The translations under genes were made by a program, and so were the position numbers. From Zea mays (Eukaryota > Streptophyta > Magnoliopsida > Poales > Poaceae), in NCBI RefSeq assembly GCF_902167145.1, contig NC_050098.1, positions 127,670,207 to 127,734,206 on the forward strand: a DNA stretch of 64,000 bases, read 5' to 3'. The notes below the pieces were generated by a model. That model was not told the DNA's origin. It searched no databases and saw only the letters and a program-made list of their open reading frames with translations. Shown here piece by piece: positions 12,101-23,404 of the stretch (position 1 is its first letter; the number at the start of each line of letters is the position of its first letter).

Positions 12101-12649
12101 ATGAGTGGTGGGCCCCACGCGTCATACACGAGTGCACGTGATTCTCTCAGTTTGGGCTGTGCAGAGGTTTGGGCCAACAGAAGAGAATTTGGCCCGAGAA
12201 GAGGTTGCATGACATTTCCTTTTTATTTTCTATTCTCTTTTTTTCTATTTTCTTTTCCAATTTTGAATTCAAATTTAAATTCAAACTTTATGACTCATCA
12301 TTTACACCATATTTGTGCAATTAAAAGTAATAAGTTTGAGGATATTTATCTAAATATATTATTTATATTTTTATATCGTTTCTCTTCTTCTTATTTTCAA
12401 AACCCTACTTTTAAATTTAGGGTTTAATTCAACTTCTAATAATTATTATCTTATTATTATTATTACCTTATTATTTTATTTAATGCACAAACACATAAAA
12501 CTCCAACAAGATGCACTTTCTCTTATTTTAATATAATTTGTTTTAATTAATCACTCTTAATTATAAGTGTGCTCTTTTTATGATGCAAATATGGCACATA
12601 AAATAAGAAAATCCAATATAGTATTCTTGTATACATTTTGGGTATTACA
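9171..12649 (-). repeat. LARD 3' LTR
   Basis: A 3,479-bp copy, nearly identical to 13,986-17,459. It contains a GC-rich block (about 11,000-12,200) and an AT-rich block (about 9,550-10,950). Short ORFs such as 11,242-11,610 occur in both copies but have no recognisable domain. Confidence 0.92.
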
Positions 12650-12650
12650 A

Positions 12651-12668
12651 ATTCTACCCCCCTTAAAA
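12651..12668 (-). promoter_or_regulatory. Polypurine tract of the LARD
   Basis: On the minus strand AAGGGGGGTAGAA lies just before the LTR start TGTAATACCC. This is the expected plus-strand DNA primer site. Confidence 0.8.
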
Positions 12669-13969
12669 ATAATCTCGTCCTCGAGATTTGTAAGAAAAGG
12701 ATATAGGAAGAGTGGTTTGCAATTTAGCTTTCAGTTTCTAATTATTTCAAAAATCAAGAGCCTCTATTTTTTTATTAGTGAGTGATTAGGAAAGCATGGG
12801 TATCCATATGTATAGTCATTTTATTATGTAGGACGAAAGATGGGTTGGTTAGGGCAATAATATCCTGGTGTAAGAAAGTTTAGGGTGAGAAAGAACTCCT
12901 TGTTGGGTGGTAATGCATCTTGAAGATCGAGTTTGACTTCTCTCCTTCCTTGACGTGGTTGATCTTTTCCTTCTCCGGTGTTGGTTTCATTGATTCGAGG
13001 TTAGTGATGTCATCGGAGTTTGGGAATATGGTTAAGATAGATATGGATGAGATAGACTGCATGATATAGGTCAAAAGTTTGTTTTAGGTGGGGATAGACA
13101 GATTATGCAATCCATCAAGATTCTATGGGTTGGGTCAGGTTGATCTAAGATATCAAACTTGTTTATAGGGCAGGGTCTAATGTATTTCCTCAGTATTAGC
13201 TAATCAAGTTTGAGTGACTCACATTAGGTTTGATCATAATAGATTAGATAAGATCTAAATAAATTTTTGGATTAGCTCATGGTTGTTATTCTGGAGTGGG
13301 ATACATATACTAATGAGGGCAAGATAAATCCATAAGGATAAGGTAGAATATTTTGAGGCCAGTTAGATCTATTAGGATGACATAAAAATCTTTTTAAGAT
13401 AAGATGAATCTACTAAGGTAATAGAGTATCTTTTAAGGTAAGATGGGTCCATTAAGCTAGATATATTAGGATAAGTTAGGATCTTTTGGGATAAGATGGA
13501 TCTATGAGTGTGGATAGAATCTTTTAAGATGAGATGGATATTGTTAGGCTAGATAATTTAATGAGAGATAATCTAGTTTGTCTAGTTATTTTGATAAGCA
13601 TTTTTTTCCTATATGTATATGTAGATGTAATTGTGGACGTTACTCCACAACTCATCACACTCAATCAAAGATCCAAATCATACAAATATCATAAGAACAA
13701 ACATTCAAGTTCATAGATATCTATAAAAATAGTTTTTTATTTTTTTGTTCCTAAGAGTAGGTCTCCTATTCCTAAAGGTCACTTTAGGCACATGATTTCA
13801 AAGTGTGAAATCCATATTTATCTTTGGAAAGAAAAAGGTAAGAATAATCAGAGTAAAGCTGAAATAGATGAGAAAAGATTAAGATAAGTTTAGAAAAGAA
13901 TCAGAGTAGCAAAGGTAAGTAGACAATGGTTGTCCAGTTCTATCTAGGTTTCGTCCTACAGTCAACATT

Positions 13970-13981
13970 ACTCTGATACCA
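13970..13981 (-). promoter_or_regulatory. Primer binding site of the LARD (initiator tRNA-Met)
   Basis: TGGTATCAGAGT on the minus strand starts four bases after the 5' LTR end. It matches the complement of the 3' end of plant initiator tRNA-Met, except for the last base. Confidence 0.85.
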
Positions 13982-13985
13982 CTTC

Positions 13986-16900
13986 TGTCACACCCGGTTT
14001 TAAGGGACAAAGCCGGGTGCATCTCATACATGCGCCAAGAAGACAACATATATAATAACAGAGTGTATAGAGATAATGTCACAATATAATCAGAGTATTT
14101 ATTACATAGCGGAAGTCTTACAAAATAAAAGGTAAATATAAAATGAACTAAGGATCGTCCTTGGCGCAAGTCAACTGGGAGACGCCACCTAGATCGAATC
14201 GAACTCCACGATACATGACTCCTCTTGAACCACCTGTTCTTCTCCTGTGGGGGGTGTGAGACAGCAAGAGTGAGCTCACATACGTTCATCGCTCAACAAG
14301 TTGTGGGGAAATAATGTGCATGAACTCGCCAAAGGTGGGAGCTCACGTGAAGTGTAAGGCTTACCAAAGAGGATGGTTAGAGCTGAGCATTGCTTTTAAA
14401 GTTGGTCAAAATTTTATTAGCAATTACTAAGTATAAGTAAATACCAAACCATAATAAATAATAGAACAAAATTAATAAATAATCCCATGCGAATGCATAT
14501 GACAAATTGAATTTAGGTTCCATAAATTAATCATCAGAGAGTCCTGAGCTGCTCATGACCGTGAGCTCGGCTAGTATACCAGTTTTACACTCTGTAGAGG
14601 TTGTACCCTTTACCCACAAGTCGTGTATCCCATGTCGCCAGGGTTAGCTAGACCCTTAGACACTACCGAGGTGAATGGCTAGGGATCCACTACGAGGCCT
14701 TTACAAAGTTCCACTAGCTTCCGAAAACCCGCTAGAGTTTATGGGAAGAGCACTTGCAAGAATCCCCCGTTTGACCGCCATCGCAGCAAAATCAACCCGA
14801 GAACCTCCTTGCATGCAATCCCCTACTGCCTTTGCCTTCAGGTAAGGTAGTCTTCCACTAGCTTTCCTAGTTAGTTGGCCAAAGGCGTCCCATTAAACCC
14901 TTGTGGTGGCACGTGTTTCTCAAGTTAAGCTCCATGTTCAAATTAACATTTAATGATCTTGACATGAACATAAATAGAATAACACAATAACTGGAACATG
15001 GATATAATAAAATATTATCCCAAAACCATGTAAAGCAATAGCAAAACTACCCAAGTGATTCAGGGATAACAAGGTAAAATGGAATAACAATCTAGGGTGA
15101 CCTATTGGGTCCCATCAAAATTAAACCTATGCATGAATAAGTGACATTAAAGAACATTATTGGGTATAAAAAGTGGTCAAGGGCACAACTTGCCTAGCAC
15201 TTGAGAATCCAGATAATAGGATGAACTTCAGGTGACTCGCAACCGCACTGCTAGTCGTAGCAATACAAACAGACATGGTATAGACAAAATTAACATCACA
15301 CCAATCATAAGTACAAACTGAATAATAATGATCTACGCGTTGCTATGAGATCACGGGTTCGAAAACCACTAAAATCGGAGTTGGGGTTATTAAGTTATGA
15401 TTTTCTAAAGTTATTTAATGCCTAGAATAGAGTTATTCATGTGGATAATTTTAAATTAAGTTTCATGGTTAGACAAAGATACCATGTGATAAACAATACT
15501 TAAAAAAAATAAATGCCACTGGAATGAATCAATTTGGAGTTATATATTTTAAGTTATGAATTTCTGAAGGTTTTATGTGTTTTGTACAAGATTAAATAGG
15601 ATATAAATTTTATTGTAACATTCATGTCAAAACAGTGGTACTAAATGATAAACAATAATAGTACAAAATTATATAAATTGGAATGACTAAATTTGGACTA
15701 ATTATGCATTTTCTATGAATTAAACACACTCTAGTATTTATTTTTGCATTAAAAAGTATTTTCCAAATGAATTTATTTGATTTTCTAACTATCTGGACCG
15801 AGCACTAAATCTATAAAAACACGGGGGCAAAAACATAAGTGTTCCCCAGACCCAGCCCAACCCTAGGGTGGACGGCGGGTTCTAATTCTGGCAACTGGAG
15901 GGTCTCTTTAGAAAAGTTGCAGCGCCAAAGGGGTATGATCTAATGTGGGCCGTCTGATCTCAAGTGGGTGGCTCAAATTAGATCATTCCCCACTCGAACC
16001 GGTACGACACCAGGACTGTAGGATCTAAGATCCATGGCCCCAACTCTCCCACGCCATGACAAACCCCCAGCCCACGGATCCAACGGCTCAGCTTCAATTG
16101 GACGATGGGGGTCTATATTCTAATCTCGGCCGCCCAAGGACCTATCAACGGTCTAGGCCCTTTCTTCCTCCGCCGCCCAGGTCAGTCGACGACAAGGGTC
16201 TGTCGCGCGATGCTCCCTCTACCGGCGAACCCAGAACCGGCCCTACGGTTGATAACTTCCTTCCCCAGAACGTGCTATGTGCAGATAGAAACAAAGCGAA
16301 ATGGATCCTGGGTCTCTTACCACAATGTGCGCAGAGGGGACGAAGATCCACGACGACAGGCGGAATATCGACGGCGGCGGAATCCTGGCGAGAAATTCAC
16401 CGAGCTCTGCCACTGCATCCGTAGTTCTGGCGGTAGCAGAAGGTTCGCGATGACCCAACGATGCTCGGCTACCTCACATCACTCAACCTCATCCTATGAA
16501 TCCCTCACCTCTCCCTGTACTTCGCTGGCGATGGTGGCTGCGGCAGATCTCCCATTTCCCTCTATCACTCCACGACGGCACACAGGGGGCGGGCGTGGCT
16601 GGGACGTGCAGGGGCAGAGGCGGGCTCGAGATGGCGGACAGATGAGGGTCTGTTACTTGTACCCAGGAGTCCGGCCGAGAAGACAACAGTCAAGGCGAGC
16701 TCCCAGGCGCAATCCACGGCGAGAGGTTCGGTGTTTAGTTGGGGAAGGAGCTACTGACAGTTGGGTCCCACACGCAGAGTAATCTAGCGCGCGGCGCGGA
16801 CGCGGAAGGGGCACCGAGCGCTGACTGGGTTGGCGCATATCGGCTGACAGGATGGTCCACACGGCAGTGACATAGGTGCCGATCTGGTTGGTTGGGCTGG

Positions 16901-17459
16901 TCAAGCGAGGTTGGATGAGTGGTGGGCCCCACGCGTCATACACGAGTGCACGTGATTCTCTCAGTTTGGGCTGTGCAGAGGTTTGGGCCAACAGAAGAGA
17001 ATTCGGCCCGAGAAGAGGCTACATGCCATTTCCTTTTTATTTTCTATTCTCTTTTTTCTATTTTCTTTTCCAATTTTGAATTCAAATTTAAATTCAAACT
17101 TTATGACTCATCATTTACACCATATTTGTGCAATTAAAAGTAATAAGTTTGAGGATATTTATCTAAATATATTATTTATATTTTTATATCGTTTCTCTTC
17201 TTCTTATTTTCAAAACCCTACTTTTAAATTTAGGGTTTAATTCAACTTCTAATAATTATTATCTTATTATTATTACCTTATTATTTTATTTAATGCACAA
17301 ACACATAAAACTCCAACAAGATGCACTTTCTCTTATTTTAATATGATTTGTTTTAATTAATCACTCTTAATTATAAGTGTGCTCTTTTTATGATGCAAAT
17401 ATGGCACATAAAATAAGAAAATCCAATATAGTATTCCTGTATACATTTTGGGTATTACA
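13986..17459 (-). repeat. LARD 5' LTR
   Basis: A 3,474-bp copy of the left LTR. Its outer end at 17,459 is followed by the right target-site copy GTATG (17,460-17,464), after which the Tat LTR resumes. Confidence 0.92.
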
Positions 17460-17464
17460 GTATG

Positions 17465-17856
17465 GTCCGGACACGTGATGGCACCGGACCCCCGCCCGGC
17501 CTTAAGCAAGGCCTGGGTATTCTTTGTCCCGGAATCCCGGGACCTCGCTGAGAGCGGCCTGGGCCCCACACCGAGAGGTCCGGGACCCGTCCCGGGGGTA
17601 TGGCGTCACCCTCCACGGAGGTCCTGGACTCTGCCCGGAGGTCCGGTCCGTATATGCAGGGGTCCGGTACTTTCCCATGGGGGTCCGGACCCATCGTTGA
17701 TACCTTGGAGTGTATTACCTTCTCCGGCCACGTGGCGGCCCCGGAGCCGTCCACGTGGTGGGGGCGGGTGCTGTTTATCGCGTGTCTAGAGATAGACGCA
17801 CGGGCACCGCACCTTCATACTATAGTAAGGGGTACCCTTGTTCCAGGGTACCGACA
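17465..17856 (-). repeat. Tat element 5' LTR, outer (U3) segment
   Basis: This continues the LTR interrupted at 9,170. It starts TGTCGGTACCCTGGAACAAG on the minus strand at 17,856. The flank AGTTC (17,857-17,861) is the presumed right target-site copy. Confidence 0.85.
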
Positions 17857-17925
17857 AGTTCTTCCTGAGCTTGCGGACTTGTCACCGCCAGTCACGATCT
17901 TCCTTTTGGCGTGATCTTTTGACAT
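17857..17925 (-). pseudogene. gag N terminus of copia element C, cut by the Tat insertion
   Basis: The ATG at 17,925 opens MSKDHAKRKIVTGGDKS, which resembles the start of gag in element D (MSGEHAKREMVTGEK). The reading frame is cut after about 21 codons by the Tat LTR. The spacing from the primer binding site matches element D. Confidence 0.7.
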
Positions 17926-17958
17926 CACTTCGAGTTCTTAAACTCTAATGAAGCACCG

Positions 17959-17971
17959 GGCTCTGATACCA
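17959..17971 (-). promoter_or_regulatory. Primer binding site of copia element C
   Basis: TGGTATCAGAGCC on the minus strand, two bases after the LTR end, is a perfect initiator tRNA-Met site as used by Sireviruses. Confidence 0.88.
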
Positions 17972-17973
17972 AT

Positions 17974-19201
17974 TGAAAGTCGCCTAGAGGGGGTGGATAG
18001 GCGGAATCTGAAATTTATAAACTTAAGCACACACTACAAGCCGGGGTTAGCGTTAGAATTAAATCCGAGTCCAAAAGAGAGGGAAAACAAATCAACCAAG
18101 AAATAAAGCGGATGAACACGGTGATTTGTTTTACCGAGGTTCGGTTTCAAAGAACCTAGTCCCTGTTGAGGTGGTCACAAAGATCGGGTCTCTTTCAACC
18201 CTTTCCCTCTCTCAAACGGTCACTTAGACCGAGTGAGCTTTCTCCTTAATCAAACGGGTCACTTAGACCCCGCAAGGACCACCACACACTTGGAGTCTCT
18301 TGCTTTGATTACAAGTCACTTGAGAATAAGAATGGGAAAAGAAGAAAGCACGATTGCAAAAGCCAAGCAACAAGAGCGACAAATAACACACAGATCACTC
18401 TCTCTCAAGTCACTAATCACTAATGATCACTTGTCTTAATTGTGGAACTTGGAGAGATTGGAAGCTTTGATTGTGTCTTTGAATGGATTGCTAGCTCTTG
18501 TATTGAATGTGAAGGATTGGAGTGCTTGGGTGAAGTGAATGGAGGTGATTGGGGTTGTATTTATAGCCCCCAACCACTTCCTAGCTGTTGCTCCCTTTCT
18601 GCCGACCGCGAACGATCCGCGCCCCTGGTCCGGACGGTCCGCCCTTGCACATCAACGGCTGAAATCGCAACGGTCAGCAGTAACGGCTATATCAACGGCT
18701 ACTATGAATTAAATGTGTCGTCAGATGTCAGATAAAGCAGTCGCGGACGGTCCGGTCGAGCACCTCGGATGGTCCGTGAGGACGCTAAAAATACATTTTA
18801 TCGAACCCGTCACCTTCGGGTTTTTCTGGTTTTCACCGACCGGACGGTCCGCGCCTGAGGCCGGACGGTTCGCGCTTGGTCTCGGACGGTGCTTGCTTCT
18901 CCATTGGACAGTCCGTAGTGTTGACTTGCGTTTATGCAGTGTTCCTGTCTGAGGGTCACCTTGGTGCCGCGGACGGTCCGCCGCAAGGGCCTGGACGGTC
19001 CGCGTGTAGGTGTTTTTCCAAAAAGCTTCTCCTGTCCGGAATAATCTACAGTATTCTGGACAGTCGATTTAGAATAGTTGTAGATGACCTTATGCACCTG
19101 TGAAGTGATCAACTAGGCAAACTGGTTAGTCCACAAAGTTTGAGATGGTCGTCAAACACCAAAATCGATTATAGGAAATGTTTGAGACCATTTCCTTTTC
19201 A
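17974..19201 (-). repeat. 5' LTR of copia element C
   Basis: A 1,228-bp LTR bounded by TGAAAG and TTTTCA. A TATA box, CTATAAATA, is at 18,558-18,566 on the minus strand. The LTR contains palindromic CGGACGGTCCG-type motifs (for example 18,630, 18,745, 18,840 and 18,970), a variant of the Sirevirus LTR palindrome. Its length equals that of the solo LTR at 42,144-43,371, and both begin TGAAAGTCGCCTAGAGG. Confidence 0.85.
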
Positions 19202-20890
19202 GTAATGTTCACAAAAATGAGCAACTCGAGATCTAGTGGTTACCCCCTTGTGGATGTCACCAAGTATGGAGTTGATAGGGTGATCTCTTTGAATTGCTTG
19301 GTGGACTCTTGGGTGTGGTGGTCTTTGATCCTGAATCTCTTGATCATCTTCCTTGTCTTGATCATCTTCATCTCCCCCTTGATCAATGTCCTCCTCTTGA
19401 GGTGGCTCATCGTCTTGATCTTCATCCTCTTCTACTTGAGCTATTTCCTCATCTTGAGTTGGTGGAGATGCTTGTATGGAAGATGATGGTTGATCTTATG
19501 CTTGTGAAGGCTCCTCGAATTCTTTTGGACACACATCCCCAATGGACATGTTCCTTAGTGCGACACATGGAGCCTCTTCATCATCTAGTTCATCAAGATC
19601 AACTTGCTCCACTTGGGAGCCATTAGTTTCATCAAACACAATGTCACAAGAAACTTCAACTAATCCAGTGGACTTGTTAAAGACTCTATATGCTCTTGTG
19701 TTTGAGTCATAACCATGTAAAAAGCCTTCTACCACTTTAGGAGCAAATTTAGAATTTCTACCTCTCTTAATAAGAATAAAGCATTTGTTCCAAAAACTCT
19801 AAAATAAGAAACATTGGGCTTTTTACCGGTGAGGAGTTCATATGATGTTTTCTTGAGGATTCGATGAAGGTAGAGTCGGTTGATGGAGTAGGAGGCGGTG
19901 TTAATCGCCTTCGCCCAAAACCGATCCGATGTTTTGTACTCATCAAGCATGGTTCTTGCCATATCCAAAAGAGTTCTATTCTTTCTTTCTACTACACCAT
20001 TTTGTTGAGGTGTGTAAGGAGAAGAGAACTCATGTTTGATCCCCTCCTCCTCAAAAATCCTTCAATTTGTGAATTCTTGAACTCCGTTCCATTGTCGCTT
20101 CTAATCTTTTTGATTATCAGTCGGAACTCATTTTGAGCCCATCTCAAAAATCTCTTTAGGGTCTCTTGGGTTTGAGATTTTTCCTGCAAAAAGAATACCC
20201 AAGTGAAGCGAGAATAATCATCCACAATAACAAGACAATACTTACTCCCCCCGATGCTTATGTAAGCGATCGAGCTAAATAGATCTATGTGGAGTAGCTC
20301 AAGCGGCCTGTCGGTCGTCATGATGTTTTTGTGTGGATGATGAGTTCCAACTTGTTTTCCTGCTTGTCATACGCTACAAATCATGTCTTCTCAAAATGAA
20401 CATTTGTTAGTCCTAAAATGTCCTCTCCCTTTAGAAGCTTGTGAAAATTCTTCATCCCAACATGAGCAAGTCGGCGATGCCAGAGCCAGTCCATATTAGT
20501 GTTAGCAATTAAGCAAGTGTCTAGTTCAGCATTGTTATCATTGAAATCAACTAAATATAGCTAACCATATAACACTCTCTTAAAAACTATTGAATCATCA
20601 CTTCTTCTAAAGACAGTAACACCAACATCAGTAAAAAGACAGTTGTAACACATTTTGCATAATTGAGAAACTGAAAGCAAGTTGTAATCTAATGAATCTA
20701 GAAGAAAAACATTGGAAATGGAATGGTCAGGAGATATAACAATTTTACCCAAACCTTTGACCAAATCTTGATGTTCATCCCCGAATGTGATAGCTCTTTG
20801 GGGATCATAATTTTTTTCATATGAGGAGAACATCCTTTTCTCCCCTGTCATATGGTTTGTGCACCCGCTATCGATTATCCAACTTGTCCC
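19202..20890 (-). pseudogene. pol (protease and integrase part) of copia element D, frameshifted
   Basis: On the minus strand the aspartic protease motif IDSGCTNHMTG lies near 20,840-20,880. It is followed by a VFLLDSLDYNLLSVSQLC block (20,561-20,851). The integrase core is at 19,992-20,321, with HIDLFSSIAY (first Asp) and RSDNGTEFKN (second Asp). The Glu region near 19,980 ([10 protein letters not shown] in relatives) is still recognisable at the DNA level. The C-terminal integrase part ([21 protein letters not shown], then [19 protein letters not shown]) is at 19,496-19,968. At least three frameshifts separate the pieces. The 3' part, from 19,202, stops where element C was inserted, in the linker before reverse transcriptase. 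Confidence 0.85.
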
Positions 20891-23359
20891 GCCGGATGCA
20901 TAAACCTACAAAACAAATTTAGGTCTTGTTCTTAGGTACCCAAACGATCTTGGGTCATTTTATATTAGAAACAAGCACCTTGGATACCCAAACACAAGTC
21001 TTTGGGCTCTTGTGTTTGCCCCCAACATATTTGACAACTACTTTGCTTGATTTGTTAGGTAGCACAAAAGATTTATCAATGGTCTTAAATGAGATGCTAT
21101 GTCCATTTGATGCATTGACAATTTTCTTTTTACACATTTTGATATGAGTTGAATGCCTAGAGCAAGATGCCTCGTTACTATACATGTAAGCATGATGAGA
21201 AACATCATGGGATTTTCTAGCATGATTTTTTTCTAATTTTGTGCTCAGGATAGTTCACAGGATATAAAATGTAACCCTCTCTATCTTGAATCATGGGAGC
21301 CTTACCCTTAAAAAAATTAGAGAGTCTGTTCTTGGAGCATTAAGCTTGATGTTGCTTTGGCTCCCTTGTTGGAAGCCAATGTCATCCTTAATGCCTGGGC
21401 GTCTCCCATTATAAAGCATGCTACGAGTAAATTTAATTTTTTCATTCTCTAACTCATGCTCGGCAATTTTAGCATTTAATTTAGCTATGTGATCATTTTG
21501 TTTTTTAATCATAGTAATGTGATCATTCATAGCATCAATGTTAACATCTCTACATCTAGTGCAAATAGTGACATGCTCAACAGTAGATGTAGAAACATTG
21601 CAAGCATTCAATTCTTCTATCTTAGCATTTAAACTAGCATTTTCAGTTCTAAGACAGGAAATTGAATCATTGCAAATCAAGCTCTTTAGATAAATTTTCA
21701 CATTTTTCTATTTCAAGAGCATAAGCATTTTTTAGTTTAGCAAACTTCTTATTTTCCTTAACGAGCAAGTCCTCTTGGCATTCCAAGAGATCATCCTTCT
21801 CGTTAATGGTTTCTATCAATTTATTTATCTTTTTCTTTTGATCCTTGGTAAGGTTTGCAAAAAGAGAAGTTAAATCATCTTCATTATCACTAGAGTTACC
21901 CTCATCATCGGAAGTAATATATTTGGGGTATCTCTAGAATGTACCTTCTTTTTACCGTCCTTAGCCATGAGGCATTTGTGGCCGACATTTGGGAAGAGAA
22001 GACCCTTGTTGATGGCAATGTTGGCGGCGTCCTCATCGGAGGAGTCGCTGGAGCTCTCGTCGGAGTCTCATTCCCGCCCCACATGCACGCGCCACCCTTC
22101 TTCTTGTAGTATCTCTTCTTCTCCATCTTCTTCTTCCCTTTTTTGTCGTCGTCCCTCTCACTATCACTTGTATATGGACATTTTGCAACAAAATGATCGG
22201 ACTTACCACACCTATGGCAAACCCTCTTGGAGCGGGGTTTGTAGTCCTTCCCCTTGCTTTGCTTGAGGATTAGCCAAAAGCTCTTGATGATAAGAGCCTC
22301 ATTATCAAGCTTGGAGGCGTCAACTGGGAGTCTACTTGGTGTAGACTCTTACTTCTTTTCTTCCATTGCTTTGAATGCATAGGGTTGCACCTCAGACGTG
22401 GAGGTGGCACCTTGCTCCAAGTTGACAATGTGTTTGGAGTCTTTGATCATAAGTTCAAAGCTCACAAACTTGCCAATGACTTCCTCGGGGGACATCTGTT
22501 TGTATCTAGGATCTCCACGAATTAATTGAACTTGAGTAGGATTACGAAAAACAAGAGATCTTAGAATAACCTTGACCATTTCATGATCATCCCATTTGGT
22601 GCTCCCGAGGTTGCGCACTTGGTTGACCATTATTTTGAGCCGGTTGTACATTGCTTGTGGCTCCTCTCCTTTGTTGAGGACGAATCAACCGAGTTCTCCC
22701 TCGACCGTCTCGTGCTTGGTGATTTTGGTCACCTCGTCCCCTTCATGCGCCGTCTTGAGGACATCCCAAATTTCTTTAACATTTTTCAACCCTGACACCT
22801 TATTATACTCCTCTCGACACAGGGAGGCGAGGAGTATAGAAGTTGTTTGGGAATTGAAATGCCTTATTTGGGCCGCCTCATCGGTGTGATAATCCTCATC
22901 GCCCACTTGTGGTGACTGCGCTCCAAACTCAACAATGTCCCATATGCTTTCGTGGAGTGAGGTTAGATGGTGCCTCATTTTATCACTCCACATACAATAA
23001 TCTTCACCATCAAAATATGGTGGTTTGTCTAGGGGTACGAAAAGTAGAGGAGCGCGTTTAGGAATATGGGGATAGTGAAGAGGCATCTTACTATACTTCT
23101 TACGCTCTTGGCATTTCGAAGTGGTAGACTCGGCGCCGGATGTGGAAGGTGATGAAGAGTTGGTCTCGTAGTAGACCACCTTCTTCATTTTCTTTTTCTT
23201 CTTGTAACCCTTCCTATGTGACTTGATGGAGGAAGCAGATTCCTCCTTGTGCTTGTCGCTGGCCTCTTTAGATGGAGTTCGTTCGTCGTTCTTCCTTCCC
23301 GAGCCTTCAGGCTTTTCGCCGGTGACCATCTCCCTCTTGGCGTGTTCTCCCGACATCAC
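20891..23359 (-). pseudogene. gag of copia element D, broken
   Basis: The ATG at 23,359 starts a 225-codon segment (22,685-23,359) with the Sirevirus gag core (KPPYFDGEDYCMWSDKMRHHL, then SLCREEYNKVSGLKNVKEIWD). It ends at TGA (22,685-22,687), exactly where element A has CGA in the same context. The same frame continues in 22,349-22,651. A zinc knuckle CHRCGKSDHFVAKC is encoded at about 22,170-22,220, followed by a Lys-rich tail (21,905-22,126) and a coiled-coil-like segment at 21,291-21,701. The end (20,955-21,185) encodes the KTCVWVSK region near the gag/pol junction. Several frameshifts break the gene. Confidence 0.85.
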
Positions 23360-23389
23360 TTCGAGTTGTTAGAATCTAATGAAGCATTG

Positions 23390-23402
23390 GGCTCTGGTAC
23401 CA
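23390..23402 (-). promoter_or_regulatory. Primer binding site of copia element D
   Basis: TGGTACCAGAGCC on the minus strand starts two bases after the LTR end. It differs from the initiator tRNA-Met site TGGTATCAGAGCC at one base. Confidence 0.8.
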
Positions 23403-23404
23403 AT

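Larger units (their letters stand above)
12650..13985 (-). other. LARD internal noncoding region
   Basis: No gag or pol homology is visible in any frame. The part 13,260-13,570 is a degenerate array of phrases like AAGATGGATCTATTAGGATA with spacing around 50-60 bases. The region could hold packaging signals, but that is inference. Confidence 0.8.
9171..17459 (-). mobile_element. LARD-type non-autonomous LTR retrotransposon inside the Tat LTR
   Basis: Two direct LTR copies (9,171-12,649 and 13,986-17,459) surround a 1,336-bp interior that has no retroelement ORF. The primer binding site sits against the right LTR and the purine tract against the left LTR, so the element is on the minus strand. 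Each LTR reads TGTAATACCC ... GTGTGACA on that strand. Very long LTRs with a short noncoding interior define LARDs (large retrotransposon derivatives), which depend on proteins from another element. The two LTRs differ by a few dozen substitutions and small indels by eye, roughly 1-1.5 percent, suggesting insertion within about the last million years. Confidence 0.92.
1..17856 (-). mobile_element. Tat-lineage Ty3/gypsy retrotransposon, 5' part, interrupted by a LARD
   Basis: Read on the minus strand the order is 5' LTR, primer binding site, gag, protease, reverse transcriptase, RNase H, a second RNase H, integrase, then an antisense ORF. This order with two RNase H domains and an extra ORF after integrase is characteristic of the Tat lineage (Grande, cinful and Ogre relatives). 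The right boundary is the LTR end at 17,856, reading TGTCGGTACCC inward on the minus strand. The next five bases, AGTTC, are the expected right target-site copy. The 3' LTR and the left boundary lie outside the window. The host sequence is the gag gene of copia element C. All pol domains are split by frameshifts, so this copy is not autonomous. Confidence 0.9.
17857..19201 (-). mobile_element. Copia element C (Sirevirus-like), 5' end only
   Basis: Only the 5' LTR, primer binding site and the first codons of gag are in the window. The rest lies left of the window, beyond the Tat insertion that split its gag. The right flank GTAAT (19,202-19,206) should be its target-site copy. It was inserted in the pol gene of copia element D. 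Confidence 0.85.
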
